NCBI GenBank assembly: GCA_905480485.1 | Contig: CAJQQM010000014.1 | Span: 1 to 64,000 of the forward strand | From: an uncultured Aureispira sp. | GTDB lineage: Bacteria > Bacteroidota > Bacteroidia > Chitinophagales > Saprospiraceae | Length of the DNA: 64,000 nucleotides | Direction: 5' to 3' | Part shown: piece by piece, positions 17,409 to 26,532 of the stretch | Layout of the letters: every line of letters starts with the position of its first letter | Numbering within the stretch: position 1 is the first letter of the stretch | Notes under the pieces: model-generated | What the model was told of the DNA's origin: nothing | The model's input: only the letters and a program-made list of their open reading frames with translations | Databases searched by the model: none | Made by a program: the position numbers and the translations under genes

Positions 17409-17783
17409 TCAATTAGTAAGAATAGATTGGTAATTTTCTTTATGTAAATAGAAAAGGGTACTATTCATCGCAATTGCCACTGTTGCACCCGCTATTCCTG
17501 AAAAATCAAGGAACAAGTGAAAAAGAAAAGCATTGACTAAGATGGGAAAAATTAGCACAAGGGCCAAGGCAGTAAATCGATTGAACAGTAAGAGGAGGCC
17601 GCAAACGATTTGAACAATCGCAACCACTGTCATGATATAACCGCTATCGATAAAAGCTTGCATAAGGTTCGTTGCTGCTTCCGAAAGTGGCGGTAAGGGC
17701 ATGAATTGCAGAAATCTATTCAAGCCGAAAACGAATAAAAAAAGACCGAAAAAAAGTCGGAGACTGGTTTTGAATGGAGGCAT
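17409..17783 (-). CDS. DoxX family membrane protein
   Basis: The protein has 124 residues with four hydrophobic helices (about 8-25, 50-68, 72-90 and 95-112), an FGLNRF motif after helix 1 and a VCGLLLL segment in helix 3. DoxX-like proteins are small inner-membrane proteins connected with thiol and oxidative stress in several bacteria. It lies between a Crp/Fnr regulator and YceI, a pairing seen repeatedly in Bacteroidota. Confidence 0.82.
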   Translation of the reverse strand: MPPFKTSLRLFFGLFLFVFGLNRFLQFMPLPPLSEAATNLMQAFIDSGYIMTVVAIVQIVCGLLLLFNRFTALALVLIFPILVNAFLFHLFLDFSGIAGATVAIAMNSTLFYLHKENYQSILTN

Positions 17784-17873
17784 AGTACTGATTTTTTGTT
17801 TTTAAAATATAAAACAAATGTCCGTAAGAAAAAGTTAGCAACCATTCATCTAGATTAACAAATGACGTATTGA

Positions 17874-18428
17874 TTACGATTTTTTGGCCAATCGTCCTCT
17901 TATAGTACTTAGGGCTTGTGGCGTAACGCCCAAATAAGAAGCAATCATACGTTGAGGTACACGGTTAGGAAGCTTGGGAAAGGTTTCTAAAAAATGTTGA
18001 TACCGTTCTTGGGCAGAGGCACTCATCAACATGATTACCCTACGCTGAAGTACCGCTGTTCTCCTAGCTAATAGGTGGGCGTTCTTCTTGAGTTGCGGCA
18101 CCGACAGATTCGCAATTTTAAAGCAAGAACGGTTAAAAATAATTAGCTCGCTATTCTCCAAGCAATCAATAAATAATTCGGCTGCTTGCTCAAATTCCTG
18201 CGATTCAATATCTGCAATCAACCAACCTTCAGAAGCAAACATAAAGATATGTTCTTTGCCTTTACTGTCAATAGTATAACTTCGAAGCAATCCTTTTTTG
18301 ACATAAAAAGCTCGGTTGCTTTGTGCGCCTGCTGTTTGAAGTGTACTGCCCTTAGCGGCATTTACATGCTTGCCATTGTTGTCGAGACTCAGTATTTCTT
18401 CTAGATTATCCATTTGACTATTGTTCAA
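17874..18428 (-). CDS. Crp/Fnr family transcriptional regulator
   Basis: The protein has 184 residues. A cyclic-nucleotide-binding-type beta-roll covers about 20-110, including the family's YVKKGLLRSYTIDSKGKEH strand and a weak pocket. A C-terminal winged helix-turn-helix lies at about 145-182 with recognition helix VTPQALSTIRGRL, the form common in Bacteroidota Crp/Fnr proteins. No Cys cluster for an Fnr-type Fe-S centre is seen. It is the first gene of the doxX-yceI-pirin cluster and is likely its regulator. An ATG five codons later is an equally possible start. Confidence 0.88.
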   Translation of the reverse strand: MNNSQMDNLEEILSLDNNGKHVNAAKGSTLQTAGAQSNRAFYVKKGLLRSYTIDSKGKEHIFMFASEGWLIADIESQEFEQAAELFIDCLENSELIIFNRSCFKIANLSVPQLKKNAHLLARRTAVLQRRVIMLMSASAQERYQHFLETFPKLPNRVPQRMIASYLGVTPQALSTIRGRLAKKS

Positions 18429-18464
18429 TAGGGTGTTCTTATCTTTTTGACTAAAAAGCCCTTG

Positions 18465-19007
18465 TTATTTCCAAAGATATTCTCTCCATTCATTGTATTC
18501 TTCGATAATCTCTAACAATTGCTTTTTTTTGTATTTTTTCTCTGTTATTTTTTTAGAAAGCTCTTTACAATCTTTAAATACCTCGGCCATTTGTTTACGA
18601 AACTTAGCGTAGTTAACTTCAGTAATCTTTAAGTCTTTTTCTAAAAAGGTTTGTGTATAACCCATATCCCCACTCGTATTGTAATATTCAAATAAATGTG
18701 CTTTGCCTCGTTCAGGGGTTAAACGCTTCATAAATACCGAATAAGACCGCGTTTCGTCTACCGTATATACCTTAGAGACAAATACTTGTTCTCCAACACT
18801 CCACTGTTTTATTTTGTCAGGGCGGTACTGTTCAAAGCTAGTTTCGTTGTTTGACTTAAATCGAATCATACTCGAATTGATGGCGGGCGTATTAAGTTTA
18901 ATGGTACCTAATATTTTACGATCATTAATGTCGACAATATAGTCGTTGCCCTGTGCTAAAATAAAGTTAGAACAAATCCCTATGAACAGAAAGAGGATGA
19001 ATTTCAT
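18465..19007 (-). CDS. Secreted hypothetical protein
   Basis: The protein has 180 residues with an N-terminal signal peptide (about 1-18, ending ILAQG). The middle part (ILGTIKLNTPAINSSMIRF, FVSKVYTVDETRSYSVFMKRL) looks like beta structure. The last 60 residues are Lys/Glu-rich helix ending in KEYNEW-like repeats. It resembles the many small secreted Bacteroidota proteins with no assigned function. It lies 58 bases downstream of the subtilisin gene on the same strand. Confidence 0.6.
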   Translation of the reverse strand: MKFILFLFIGICSNFILAQGNDYIVDINDRKILGTIKLNTPAINSSMIRFKSNNETSFEQYRPDKIKQWSVGEQVFVSKVYTVDETRSYSVFMKRLTPERGKAHLFEYYNTSGDMGYTQTFLEKDLKITEVNYAKFRKQMAEVFKDCKELSKKITEKKYKKKQLLEIIEEYNEWREYLWK

Positions 19008-19065
19008 GAATATGCGTTAAGGTATAAGAAAGCAAAAAAAGGAAAATTGCTCCGAATCAATTAAT

Positions 19066-21750
19066 TTAATTTTTTATTACTTTTTTGTTCAAAATCGTGC
19101 CATCTTCAAAAATGACACTAATCAAATATAACCCTTTAGGCAGTGTATTGGAGGGTAATTTAAAACTATTTTCTCCAGCGTAAACTGTTTTGGAAGCTTC
19201 GTAAAATCGTTGCCCGGCAAGGGTGCTAAATAAAACAGTCACCGCCTGTTCTTGCTGGCTAAAAATAGAGAAGTTTAGGCTGTTTTCGAATGGATTTGGA
19301 AATGCTTCTATCCGTTGTTGGTTAGATTCAATGGTCTTTTTATTGGTGGGAGTAACAATATTTACGCAGTAATCCTCTGTTTCTCCATAGTTGGAATTGT
19401 CACAAGGCCCTAAATTATTCGTCCCCCATTTGAGCGCTACACGCAATCTAGTTCTGCTTAAATCGGCGCTTGCAGGGATGTTGATAGTTCCGGTGTGTAC
19501 GGTAGTAGAGGTCGAAATTTGACCCGCATCATAAACCAATTCGGTCGCATCATCCAACAATTCATCTTGATTGAAATCAATCCATGCTTTTAGTTTCCAG
19601 TTGGTAGCCCAGGGGCCTGTATTAAACCCAATCTCAATAGAAAAAGGATAGGTGCCGCCTTGAGTGAGGTCAGTGGTAGGGCCCCCGTTAACAAACGAAA
19701 TGTAGCCACCATCGTCTCCTGTTGTGTTGTTGATGTTTTCAAGTGTCACATTTTCAATCCAGTCATCTACAGAGTTAGCACCTGTAGAAGCACAATAGTC
19801 GGTGGATGTACAATTACCACAACCATCAGTTTCAAAATCAATAATCGAAGAATAGAGGTTATTGACATTTACTGGGCAGGTAGAAATAATTCTCATCTCG
19901 TATAAAGAACAACTATCCAAGTTGCTTAGTAGAAGATTTCCGCTTGTAGTAGAATCGCTCGACCATACAGTGGCAGATTGTAATTTATATTCTACAATAT
20001 ATTGATTGACAAAACTATCTGCAGCCCATGAGAAACTAGCAAAATTGATTCCACTACTATCTAAGTTTATACTTGAGGGAGCATTGCAGCAATCGCCCGT
20101 TTTGAAACTAAAGACACTTGAGTATACGGTGCTATCGCAGTTGGCAGCTACTTGGAATTCGTAATCACTGCAGGCAATTAAACCGGCAATATTTACAAAG
20201 GTATCGGGAACACTAATCAATACCCAACTCCCACCAATAGGGCGGTAGCGCGTGTAATACAATGTCGTTGAATCAACCGCATCCCAATTGAGGGTGGCAT
20301 TGTTGCCATCTGCACTTATGAGGGCCGAATTGTAAGGCTCATGACAGCCCGACAAAGAACAACCGATATCCATTAGAGAGTCTAGTGCATTTTTCATGTT
20401 CAAAACCCCTTCGCTGACCGTGATGCCCGTCAAGGTACTATTAGGGACCGATGAATTTAGGAGGATGTTTTTAACCATTAAGGCTGTTTGTTGCGGATCA
20501 TTTTTGGCCATTTGAGCAAATCTAGGGCATGGGGCCGAATATAATAGACCAATTGTGCCTGCGACATGAGGTGTGGCACCTGAGGTGCCTCCAAATCCCC
20601 CATAAGATGAATTAGTAGCCAAGGTATAGGTGCCTGCTCCAAATGCACCTAAGTCAATGTGTGTGCTGCCATAACCCGCTTGCGTTTCTTTTGTTCCTGA
20701 TTGGTTCATATTGGTTACCGCTATCAGGTAATCACTATCACAACTTGTTGGGAAATCTCCTTGAATATCAACGTTAGTATTTGCATTAGCGGTAGCAGCG
20801 CAATTTAAGATACCATAAACACCAAGCGTATCATACAGTTCGTTGACTAAAGGAGCATAGGTAGCGCACTGTTGATTGTCGACCCCCCAAGAGGCATTGG
20901 TAGCCACAACATAGGCACCTTGAGCGCCATTTGTTTGGTTATACAACTTGCGACAGGAAAGTGGATAATCATAGGCCGCCAATGCATCTGCATTCGAACC
21001 GCCTCCAACCACAAACATTAGCTTAACATTCCAGTTGACACCCGATACGCCTACCCCATTGTTTCCTTTTGCGGCTACAATGCCAGCAACAGGCGTTCCG
21101 TGTGAGGTAAAAGGGCCACTAGCTACGATATTATCATTGTTGTTATCTGCATTCCAACCACGGAAATCATCAATGTAGCCGTTGTTGTCATCATCTATAC
21201 CATTCCCTGGAATTTCACCGTGATTGTACCATATATTATCGCCCCAGTCAGGGTGACTAACCTGAAGACCATCATCTATTACACAAACCACAATAGTGTC
21301 CCCAAGGGCAGTTACACCACCTGTGGTAATGTCCCAGGCGGCCTCTGCATCCAAATCATTGTCAGAACTTTGCTCATACTGCCATTGTTGGCTGTAATTA
21401 GCATCATTAGGTACCACCCTTTTCTCCATAATAAAATTGAGCTGCGCATTGTGTACGGAGGCATGTTGTTTGATCAGCGATAGCATAGCGTCGTGACTGA
21501 TTGCGTCTTTGTTGAAGCGAAATCGCCATATATTCATGTGTTTAGAAAGCAATTCCCTAGCTTCAATTTGTGTCTGATAGCCCTTGTGATAGGCCAAGTC
21601 AGTACTAATCCAGTGCGGAACATGTTGATATTTTACACGAACTAATATATCTCCCTCAACATAAGAGAATTTGTCTTGAGCTTGTAAGTTAACTAAAGTA
21701 CTACAACTCATTAAAAGACACAGAAAAAAGGTAGGAAAGCGCATTGCCAA
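19066..21750 (-). CDS. Subtilisin-like S8 protease with T9SS sorting domain
   Basis: The protein has 894 residues. A signal peptide (1-24) and a propeptide-like region to about 130 are followed by the peptidase S8 domain at about 135-455. The catalytic triad is Asp159 (VIDDG), His217 (SHGTPVAG) and Ser390 (GGTSGATPHVAG). Two fibronectin type III-like domains follow at about 470-650, then a GEVED domain at about 670-800 (GETEDYCVNI). The end, about 812-894, is a type A T9SS sorting domain: FPNPFENSL, an LxGQ-like turn, LPKGLYLISV and a Lys-containing tail (NKKVIKN). It should be exported by the GldKLMN-driven system encoded at 57-64 kb. All catalytic residues are present. Confidence 0.93.
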   Translation of the reverse strand: MAMRFPTFFLCLLMSCSTLVNLQAQDKFSYVEGDILVRVKYQHVPHWISTDLAYHKGYQTQIEARELLSKHMNIWRFRFNKDAISHDAMLSLIKQHASVHNAQLNFIMEKRVVPNDANYSQQWQYEQSSDNDLDAEAAWDITTGGVTALGDTIVVCVIDDGLQVSHPDWGDNIWYNHGEIPGNGIDDDNNGYIDDFRGWNADNNNDNIVASGPFTSHGTPVAGIVAAKGNNGVGVSGVNWNVKLMFVVGGGSNADALAAYDYPLSCRKLYNQTNGAQGAYVVATNASWGVDNQQCATYAPLVNELYDTLGVYGILNCAATANANTNVDIQGDFPTSCDSDYLIAVTNMNQSGTKETQAGYGSTHIDLGAFGAGTYTLATNSSYGGFGGTSGATPHVAGTIGLLYSAPCPRFAQMAKNDPQQTALMVKNILLNSSVPNSTLTGITVSEGVLNMKNALDSLMDIGCSLSGCHEPYNSALISADGNNATLNWDAVDSTTLYYTRYRPIGGSWVLISVPDTFVNIAGLIACSDYEFQVAANCDSTVYSSVFSFKTGDCCNAPSSINLDSSGINFASFSWAADSFVNQYIVEYKLQSATVWSSDSTTSGNLLLSNLDSCSLYEMRIISTCPVNVNNLYSSIIDFETDGCGNCTSTDYCASTGANSVDDWIENVTLENINNTTGDDGGYISFVNGGPTTDLTQGGTYPFSIEIGFNTGPWATNWKLKAWIDFNQDELLDDATELVYDAGQISTSTTVHTGTINIPASADLSRTRLRVALKWGTNNLGPCDNSNYGETEDYCVNIVTPTNKKTIESNQQRIEAFPNPFENSLNFSIFSQQEQAVTVLFSTLAGQRFYEASKTVYAGENSFKLPSNTLPKGLYLISVIFEDGTILNKKVIKN

Positions 21751-22039
21751 AATTTTAAGTGGATAAATTACGAGAGGAAGTGTGTGTGTATAACGTCAAA
21801 AACAAATAAATAGTCTTGTAGGCTTTAAAATATTTTGATGTTAAGCTAGTGGGCAATATAATATTTTTTTTTTGAAATAAAGGTCAGTTAATTGTAATTA
21901 AAATGATTCGATAGATGCGACGCTTGTTTTTTTTTTCTTTAAAAAGCTTTTATCTAGTAATTAAAGTACTAGAATTAGCAATTGATATATAGCTTTGCAA
22001 GCCAAACCCTTCGTAACTGTTATGGCTTATTGGTCGGAA

Positions 22040-23440
22040 CTATATGATATTAAGAATTAATTGATAATAAAATTGTAGCATTTTTTGATAATTTTCTCGC
22101 CGTATCTTATCGTCTATTCCTTGTTTTTTTAATTCAAAATGATGGGTATCATAAACTACCGGATGGAAATAGTAAATAGCTGCATCGACACTGTTTTGCC
22201 AAGCTAGAAGCGGGGCCTCCCGATTAATAATCGGACAACTTACTAATGCTGGAAAAACTTCTTTACAGGTGTTTTCGATGATTCGATAGGCAAAGTTGTC
22301 TATAGGCGCGTATCCTGAGTAGCGTTGTTCTTTTTTATCGATTCCAATGATTTGAATTTGTGGATGTTGAATTTGTACGTTCAACCATTGTTTTAGCCCC
22401 ATAAAAGGAGCTGTCGAAGACAGATTAAACGTAGACATACTGCGGTATAAACTATCTTGCACAAGTTGTTGAGTTCCGAGATTGGTTCCAAAAAAATATT
22501 GGGTAAAGGGATGATGAGATAAGTGATTTTTTTGAACATTACTCAACAGCCATTGATTGGCAAAAACCATACGTTTGACAAAGCCAAGTTCAGGAGCTAT
22601 TTTTTTGATAAATTGTTGTAAGACAATATGATCTAGGTCAATAGGGGGTAAGGAATGTTTAAGTTGCTCCACTTCTTGTTCCAAAAGCTGTGTTCCTTCG
22701 CCCTCAGGGCCATCTAGTTTTATTTTATAGACAGATTGATGACAAACACCAATCATTGCTACTGCTTTTTCTAGATTCCAAAGCGATTTTTTTTTACAAA
22801 CAAGACCTCCTGTATTAAGAATAAATTCAGGCTGAATGTTGGCTTGCTTCAAGGCATTTCCAAGGGCTTTGTTTTCTTCGCTATCCTCGCCCGGAAAGGC
22901 AAAATACAGGGTGCGGTCCGGAAGGCTATCGTGGCTTAGATAATGCTCCAAAACTTCTAATAGAGCTATCATCACAGCTTTACCACCTCGACTGCCAAGT
23001 CCATAAATAAAATTATCGTCTACTTTCCCAAGCAACGGGTTGTACGTCCATTTTGGAATATCGTTCAGCGAAGGTTCCTCCGAAAAAGGAGAGGCTACCA
23101 AAACAACTGGAGCAAGTTCAGAATTTCTACCAATCCATTTAGCCACCCAACTCTGCTGCCCAAAAGATTGCCAACTTACATTTGGATTGTCGAACAAAAG
23201 CGGATATTGTTGTTGTACCCATTGCCGAAACGCTAAGCTGCCTACCTGACCTGTGCTGTCGATAGTAGTAGGAATGCGTAATGCATTCGCAAGTCTTGAA
23301 GTCGCTTTTTCAAAAGATGGAAAGCTGTCAATAAGTTGAATATTAGATTGGTTCGATCTAAGATTGGCCGTATTAAAAAGCAATAACATGCTGATAATAC
23401 AAAAACAGAAAAAAAGGAGGACCATCAATAATTTACGCAT
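22040..23440 (-). CDS. M20-family peptidase-like protein with degraded metal site
   Basis: The protein has 466 residues. It has one N-terminal membrane helix (about 4-24), then an M20 peptidase frame: VVLVASPF, WTYNPLLGKVDDNFIYGLG, RTLYFAFPGEDSEEN. In active members the first strand ends HxD and the later motif reads GxxDDKG. Here these are S117-P-F119 and G-S-R-G152-G-K, so at least the first His and the bridging Asp are missing. The acidic EDSEE and a late His-containing segment (YYFHPVVYDTHHF) remain. It is probably an inactive or repurposed relative on the periplasmic face. The fold assignment is from motif order only. Confidence 0.62.
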   Translation of the reverse strand: MRKLLMVLLFFCFCIISMLLLFNTANLRSNQSNIQLIDSFPSFEKATSRLANALRIPTTIDSTGQVGSLAFRQWVQQQYPLLFDNPNVSWQSFGQQSWVAKWIGRNSELAPVVLVASPFSEEPSLNDIPKWTYNPLLGKVDDNFIYGLGSRGGKAVMIALLEVLEHYLSHDSLPDRTLYFAFPGEDSEENKALGNALKQANIQPEFILNTGGLVCKKKSLWNLEKAVAMIGVCHQSVYKIKLDGPEGEGTQLLEQEVEQLKHSLPPIDLDHIVLQQFIKKIAPELGFVKRMVFANQWLLSNVQKNHLSHHPFTQYFFGTNLGTQQLVQDSLYRSMSTFNLSSTAPFMGLKQWLNVQIQHPQIQIIGIDKKEQRYSGYAPIDNFAYRIIENTCKEVFPALVSCPIINREAPLLAWQNSVDAAIYYFHPVVYDTHHFELKKQGIDDKIRRENYQKMLQFYYQLILNII

Positions 23441-23545
23441 ACTTTCAAGCTATTGGTTTGAGAACACAATATACACAAGCCTGTTCGAATTCAAAATAAA
23501 GTAGACCAACAAAGTTGAAAGCGATGCTATTGCAGAAGTATAAAA

Positions 23546-24379
23546 TTACCAGGCAGGACAACGAAGTTGAATCATGGTATATACTATACCTACCGTAAAC
23601 ATCGTAAAGCCGTCATTGGTTTTGATGTCTCCACGCTGCCTGCCAGGCAAGCCTATCTTCGGTCCAATCTCGCCCGAACGATCCGACAATCCCACGGCTG
23701 TACTGCCTAAAAAGCCGCGATGACCAGCAATAACGCGTGTATCGGCATAGTTGCCACTCACATCATCCAAATAATCAAAAAATAAAATCCTAGTGGCCCC
23801 TTCAATGATAATGCCCCATTGGTTATTGATGTCAATTTTTAGGCCACCACCTATAATAAAGGAAGGTTGTACCAATGCGTATTCTTGGCCGGGGGCTTGG
23901 CCTTCTGTGCCAAGCGGTTGCAGGGCAAATCGAGCCCCTTTGTATTTGGCTGTTGGGTTGTGATAAAAAATTCCGAAGCCAGCAAGCAGATAAGGGCTGA
24001 ATTGATTACGGTTTTTATTGTGGTGGTGAAAGGGTAAAAAGTTAAATTCAAAATTCAGTGAGCCTTCAAATATAGTCGAGTTGAAACTCAAGTTTCGAGC
24101 TTGATTATAAGGGTTTAATGAGTTTTCGTCTGATGCGCCGATACTCCCGAAGCTTGCCCCAATTCGAAGGGATAAACGACTATCCACATTGCGTCGCACA
24201 AAAGCAGTAGCAGCAACACCCGGTGTTTGAAAAGAAAAATCAGGTGCCAAATCACCGTGATAAACACTAAGACCAACCATTCCGCCCACCTCCCAGTATT
24301 GGGCAGTTAGAGAGGAATAAAAAGGAGAACTAAAGATAATTAAAAAGAATAAATGAAATCTCATGATTATTTTTTTCAC
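23546..24379 (-). CDS. DUF6089 outer-membrane protein, copy 2 (PorG-like)
   Basis: The protein has 277 residues with a signal peptide ending LTAQ. The motifs WEVGGMVGLSVYHGDLAPDF, NLSFNSTIFEGSL, FNFLPFHHH, FSPYLLAGFG and WGIIIEGATR are the DUF6089 pattern, and the protein is a predicted eight-strand-type barrel ending in aromatic and Cys residues. Proteins of this family near NAD kinase are, to my knowledge, the T9SS component PorG, an outer-membrane partner of PorK/PorN (GldK/GldN). It is 18 bases downstream of a clear paralogue, so both are on one transcript. An ATG five codons later is an alternative start. Confidence 0.75.
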   Translation of the reverse strand: MKKIIMRFHLFFLIIFSSPFYSSLTAQYWEVGGMVGLSVYHGDLAPDFSFQTPGVAATAFVRRNVDSRLSLRIGASFGSIGASDENSLNPYNQARNLSFNSTIFEGSLNFEFNFLPFHHHNKNRNQFSPYLLAGFGIFYHNPTAKYKGARFALQPLGTEGQAPGQEYALVQPSFIIGGGLKIDINNQWGIIIEGATRILFFDYLDDVSGNYADTRVIAGHRGFLGSTAVGLSDRSGEIGPKIGLPGRQRGDIKTNDGFTMFTVGIVYTMIQLRCPAW

Positions 24380-24397
24380 AGACTGAGTGCATCAGAT

Positions 24398-25222
24398 TTA
24401 GTAGGCTGGACATTTTTGTTCATACAGGGTATAAATTAAACCTACCGTTAAAAAAGTATACGCATCGTTGGTTTTTATATCGCCTCGCTGACGATTAGGG
24501 CCCCCTAAGGTAGTCCCTGTTTCGTTTGATCGGTCAGACAAAGCCGCAGCGACGCTACCTAGCGAACCTCGTTGACTTCGAATCATTTCTTTATTGGCAT
24601 AATGACCACTCACATCATCTAGGTAATCAAAAAATAAAAGCCTTGTTGCCCCTTCTATGATGATGCCCCATTGTGGGCTAATGTCGAATTTAAAGCCTCC
24701 TCCCAAAATAAATGCCGGTTGCACCAGACTGTATTCTTCACCAACAGCTTGACCTTCGGTACCTAATGCCTGCAGTTTATAGGTTATTCCTTCATATTTT
24801 GTTTGTGGACTATGATAAAAAACACCCACGCCCGCCAATAAATAAGGTGAAAATTGAGCTTTATTTTTTCTAGACTTATGATGGAAGGGTAAAAAATTAA
24901 ATTCCATACAAAGCGACCCTTCAAAAATAGTAGAGTTAAAGTTGAGATTTCTTGCTTGCTGATAAGCATTAATAGACTTTGCGTCGTCGGCTGCAATCGA
25001 ACCAACGGCAAAACCAATTCTTAGTGCCAAGCGACTATCGATATTGTGTCTAGCAAATATGTTAGCAGCTGCACCAGGGGCTTGCATCGAAAAGTCAGGG
25101 GCGATATCGCCGTGATAGACAGCAATGCCGGCCATGCCTCCAAATTCCCAAAACTGAGCGTAGTTTGATTTTGGGTAAAGATACAGTATAAAAAGCAGAA
25201 GGATGCGTGCCCTTTTGTCCAT
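24398..25222 (-). CDS. DUF6089 outer-membrane protein, copy 1 (PorG-like)
   Basis: The protein has 274 residues and is a paralogue of the next gene over its full length. Both contain YHGDIAPDFSMQ/YHGDLAPDFSFQ, ARNLNFNSTIFEGSL, QFSPYLLAG, ALGTEGQ or PLGTEGQ, and FFDYLDDVSG. The signal peptide ends NYAQ. The family and the nearby nadK point to T9SS PorG. The region 25223-25527 between this gene and nadK (305 bases) shows no open frame, hairpin or promoter that I can support. Confidence 0.75.
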   Translation of the reverse strand: MDKRARILLLFILYLYPKSNYAQFWEFGGMAGIAVYHGDIAPDFSMQAPGAAANIFARHNIDSRLALRIGFAVGSIAADDAKSINAYQQARNLNFNSTIFEGSLCMEFNFLPFHHKSRKNKAQFSPYLLAGVGVFYHSPQTKYEGITYKLQALGTEGQAVGEEYSLVQPAFILGGGFKFDISPQWGIIIEGATRLLFFDYLDDVSGHYANKEMIRSQRGSLGSVAAALSDRSNETGTTLGGPNRQRGDIKTNDAYTFLTVGLIYTLYEQKCPAY

Positions 25223-25527
25223 GGTTTATTGATTTAAATAATCGTACAAACTGTCGGTTGGACAGCTTTAGAACTTATTAGATACTAAATGAATCTGTTT
25301 GAGTAAATGTAGGTTTTATACGATAAATTTAAAGTAAAATGCAACAGTATTAGCGTAATGAAAACGCCAATAATTATCAATTTGTTGTAACTAAAAGCAA
25401 AAATTATGCTAAGCACAGCTTTTGACCAAAGCTATCCTTACAAAAGCCACAAATTTATAAAAAATTAGATAATTCAAAGATATTTATGCCAAAGGATACG
25501 ATGTTTGTATCCCAATCAGCCTAAAAC

Positions 25528-26409
25528 TTAGTTTCTTGAGTCGATTCCCCATTTCAATTTTTCACGAATCATATACAAAAAATTACGGTCAGTGAAACGG
25601 AAAAGTTTGATTTGAAAATCGGCTTTGCGTACTGCTAGTTGAAAATGATTATCTATAGTTGCATAACGTGAGTCTAGCGTGCACAAGAAGTTTTTGGCGC
25701 GTCCTTCGACTTCGAAGGAAATAACAGAATTATCCGATAATACGATAGGACGTACGTTTAAATTATGCGGGGCGACCGGAGTGATGATTAAATTGCCAGA
25801 TTTGGGGAAAATAATAGGCCCTCCACAGCTGAGGGAATACCCTGTAGACCCAGTAGGGGTAGCCACAATGATACCATCGGCCCAATACGAATTCAAAAAT
25901 TCTCCATTGACATAAGCATGAATGATTACCATCGACGAAGTATCGCGTTTGAGGATAGTAAAGTCATTGAGTGCAAAGTTTTTGTCGCCAAAAATCGGCA
26001 AAGAGGATTCGAGATACAACAATGAACGGCTGTCTAAGGCATAGCTGTTGCTGTACAAAACATCAATTGCAGCTTCTATTTGATTTTTTTCTATCATGGC
26101 CAAAAAGCCAAGTCGACCAAGGTTGATGCCCATGATAGGTACATTCGTGTCTTGCACAATAGTAACAGCATCAAGGATTGTGCCGTCACCACCCAAGGTG
26201 ATCACGAAGTCGATGTTGTGTTGTTTGAAATCTTCGTAGGCCGTAAAAAACTGAATATCAGAAGGAACCATCAGTTTTTTTTCAAAACTTTTGTAGTATT
26301 CTTCAAAAAAGAATAGTTGAGTGCCCCGTTGTTGTAACAAGTCAATTAATAACTGTACAAAAGGAATGTGTTCTTTCTTTAGGAATCGACTGTAAACGGC
26401 TATTTTCAA
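25528..26409 (-). CDS. nadK: NAD kinase
   Basis: This 293-residue cytoplasmic enzyme phosphorylates NAD to NADP. The key motif GGDGTILDAV is at about 74-83. The second signature TGSTGYSLSCGGPI is at about 179-192, followed by an APHNLNVRPIVL strand, all intact. In other Bacteroidota nadK commonly neighbours the porG/DUF6089, uppS and bamA genes. Here an Omp85-type gene lies upstream and two DUF6089 genes downstream, but uppS is absent. Confidence 0.96.
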   Translation of the reverse strand: MKIAVYSRFLKKEHIPFVQLLIDLLQQRGTQLFFFEEYYKSFEKKLMVPSDIQFFTAYEDFKQHNIDFVITLGGDGTILDAVTIVQDTNVPIMGINLGRLGFLAMIEKNQIEAAIDVLYSNSYALDSRSLLYLESSLPIFGDKNFALNDFTILKRDTSSMVIIHAYVNGEFLNSYWADGIIVATPTGSTGYSLSCGGPIIFPKSGNLIITPVAPHNLNVRPIVLSDNSVISFEVEGRAKNFLCTLDSRYATIDNHFQLAVRKADFQIKLFRFTDRNFLYMIREKLKWGIDSRN

Positions 26410-26532
26410 AACGTCGTCAAAGGTTATTAAAGGTGATTGGATAGACCTAGGTGAAGGTTGCTGTTAAAATGCTCTTTAAAATACACCAAACAAAAGCAAC
26501 ATCATAATTTTTTGTAAGGTAAATAAAAACCA

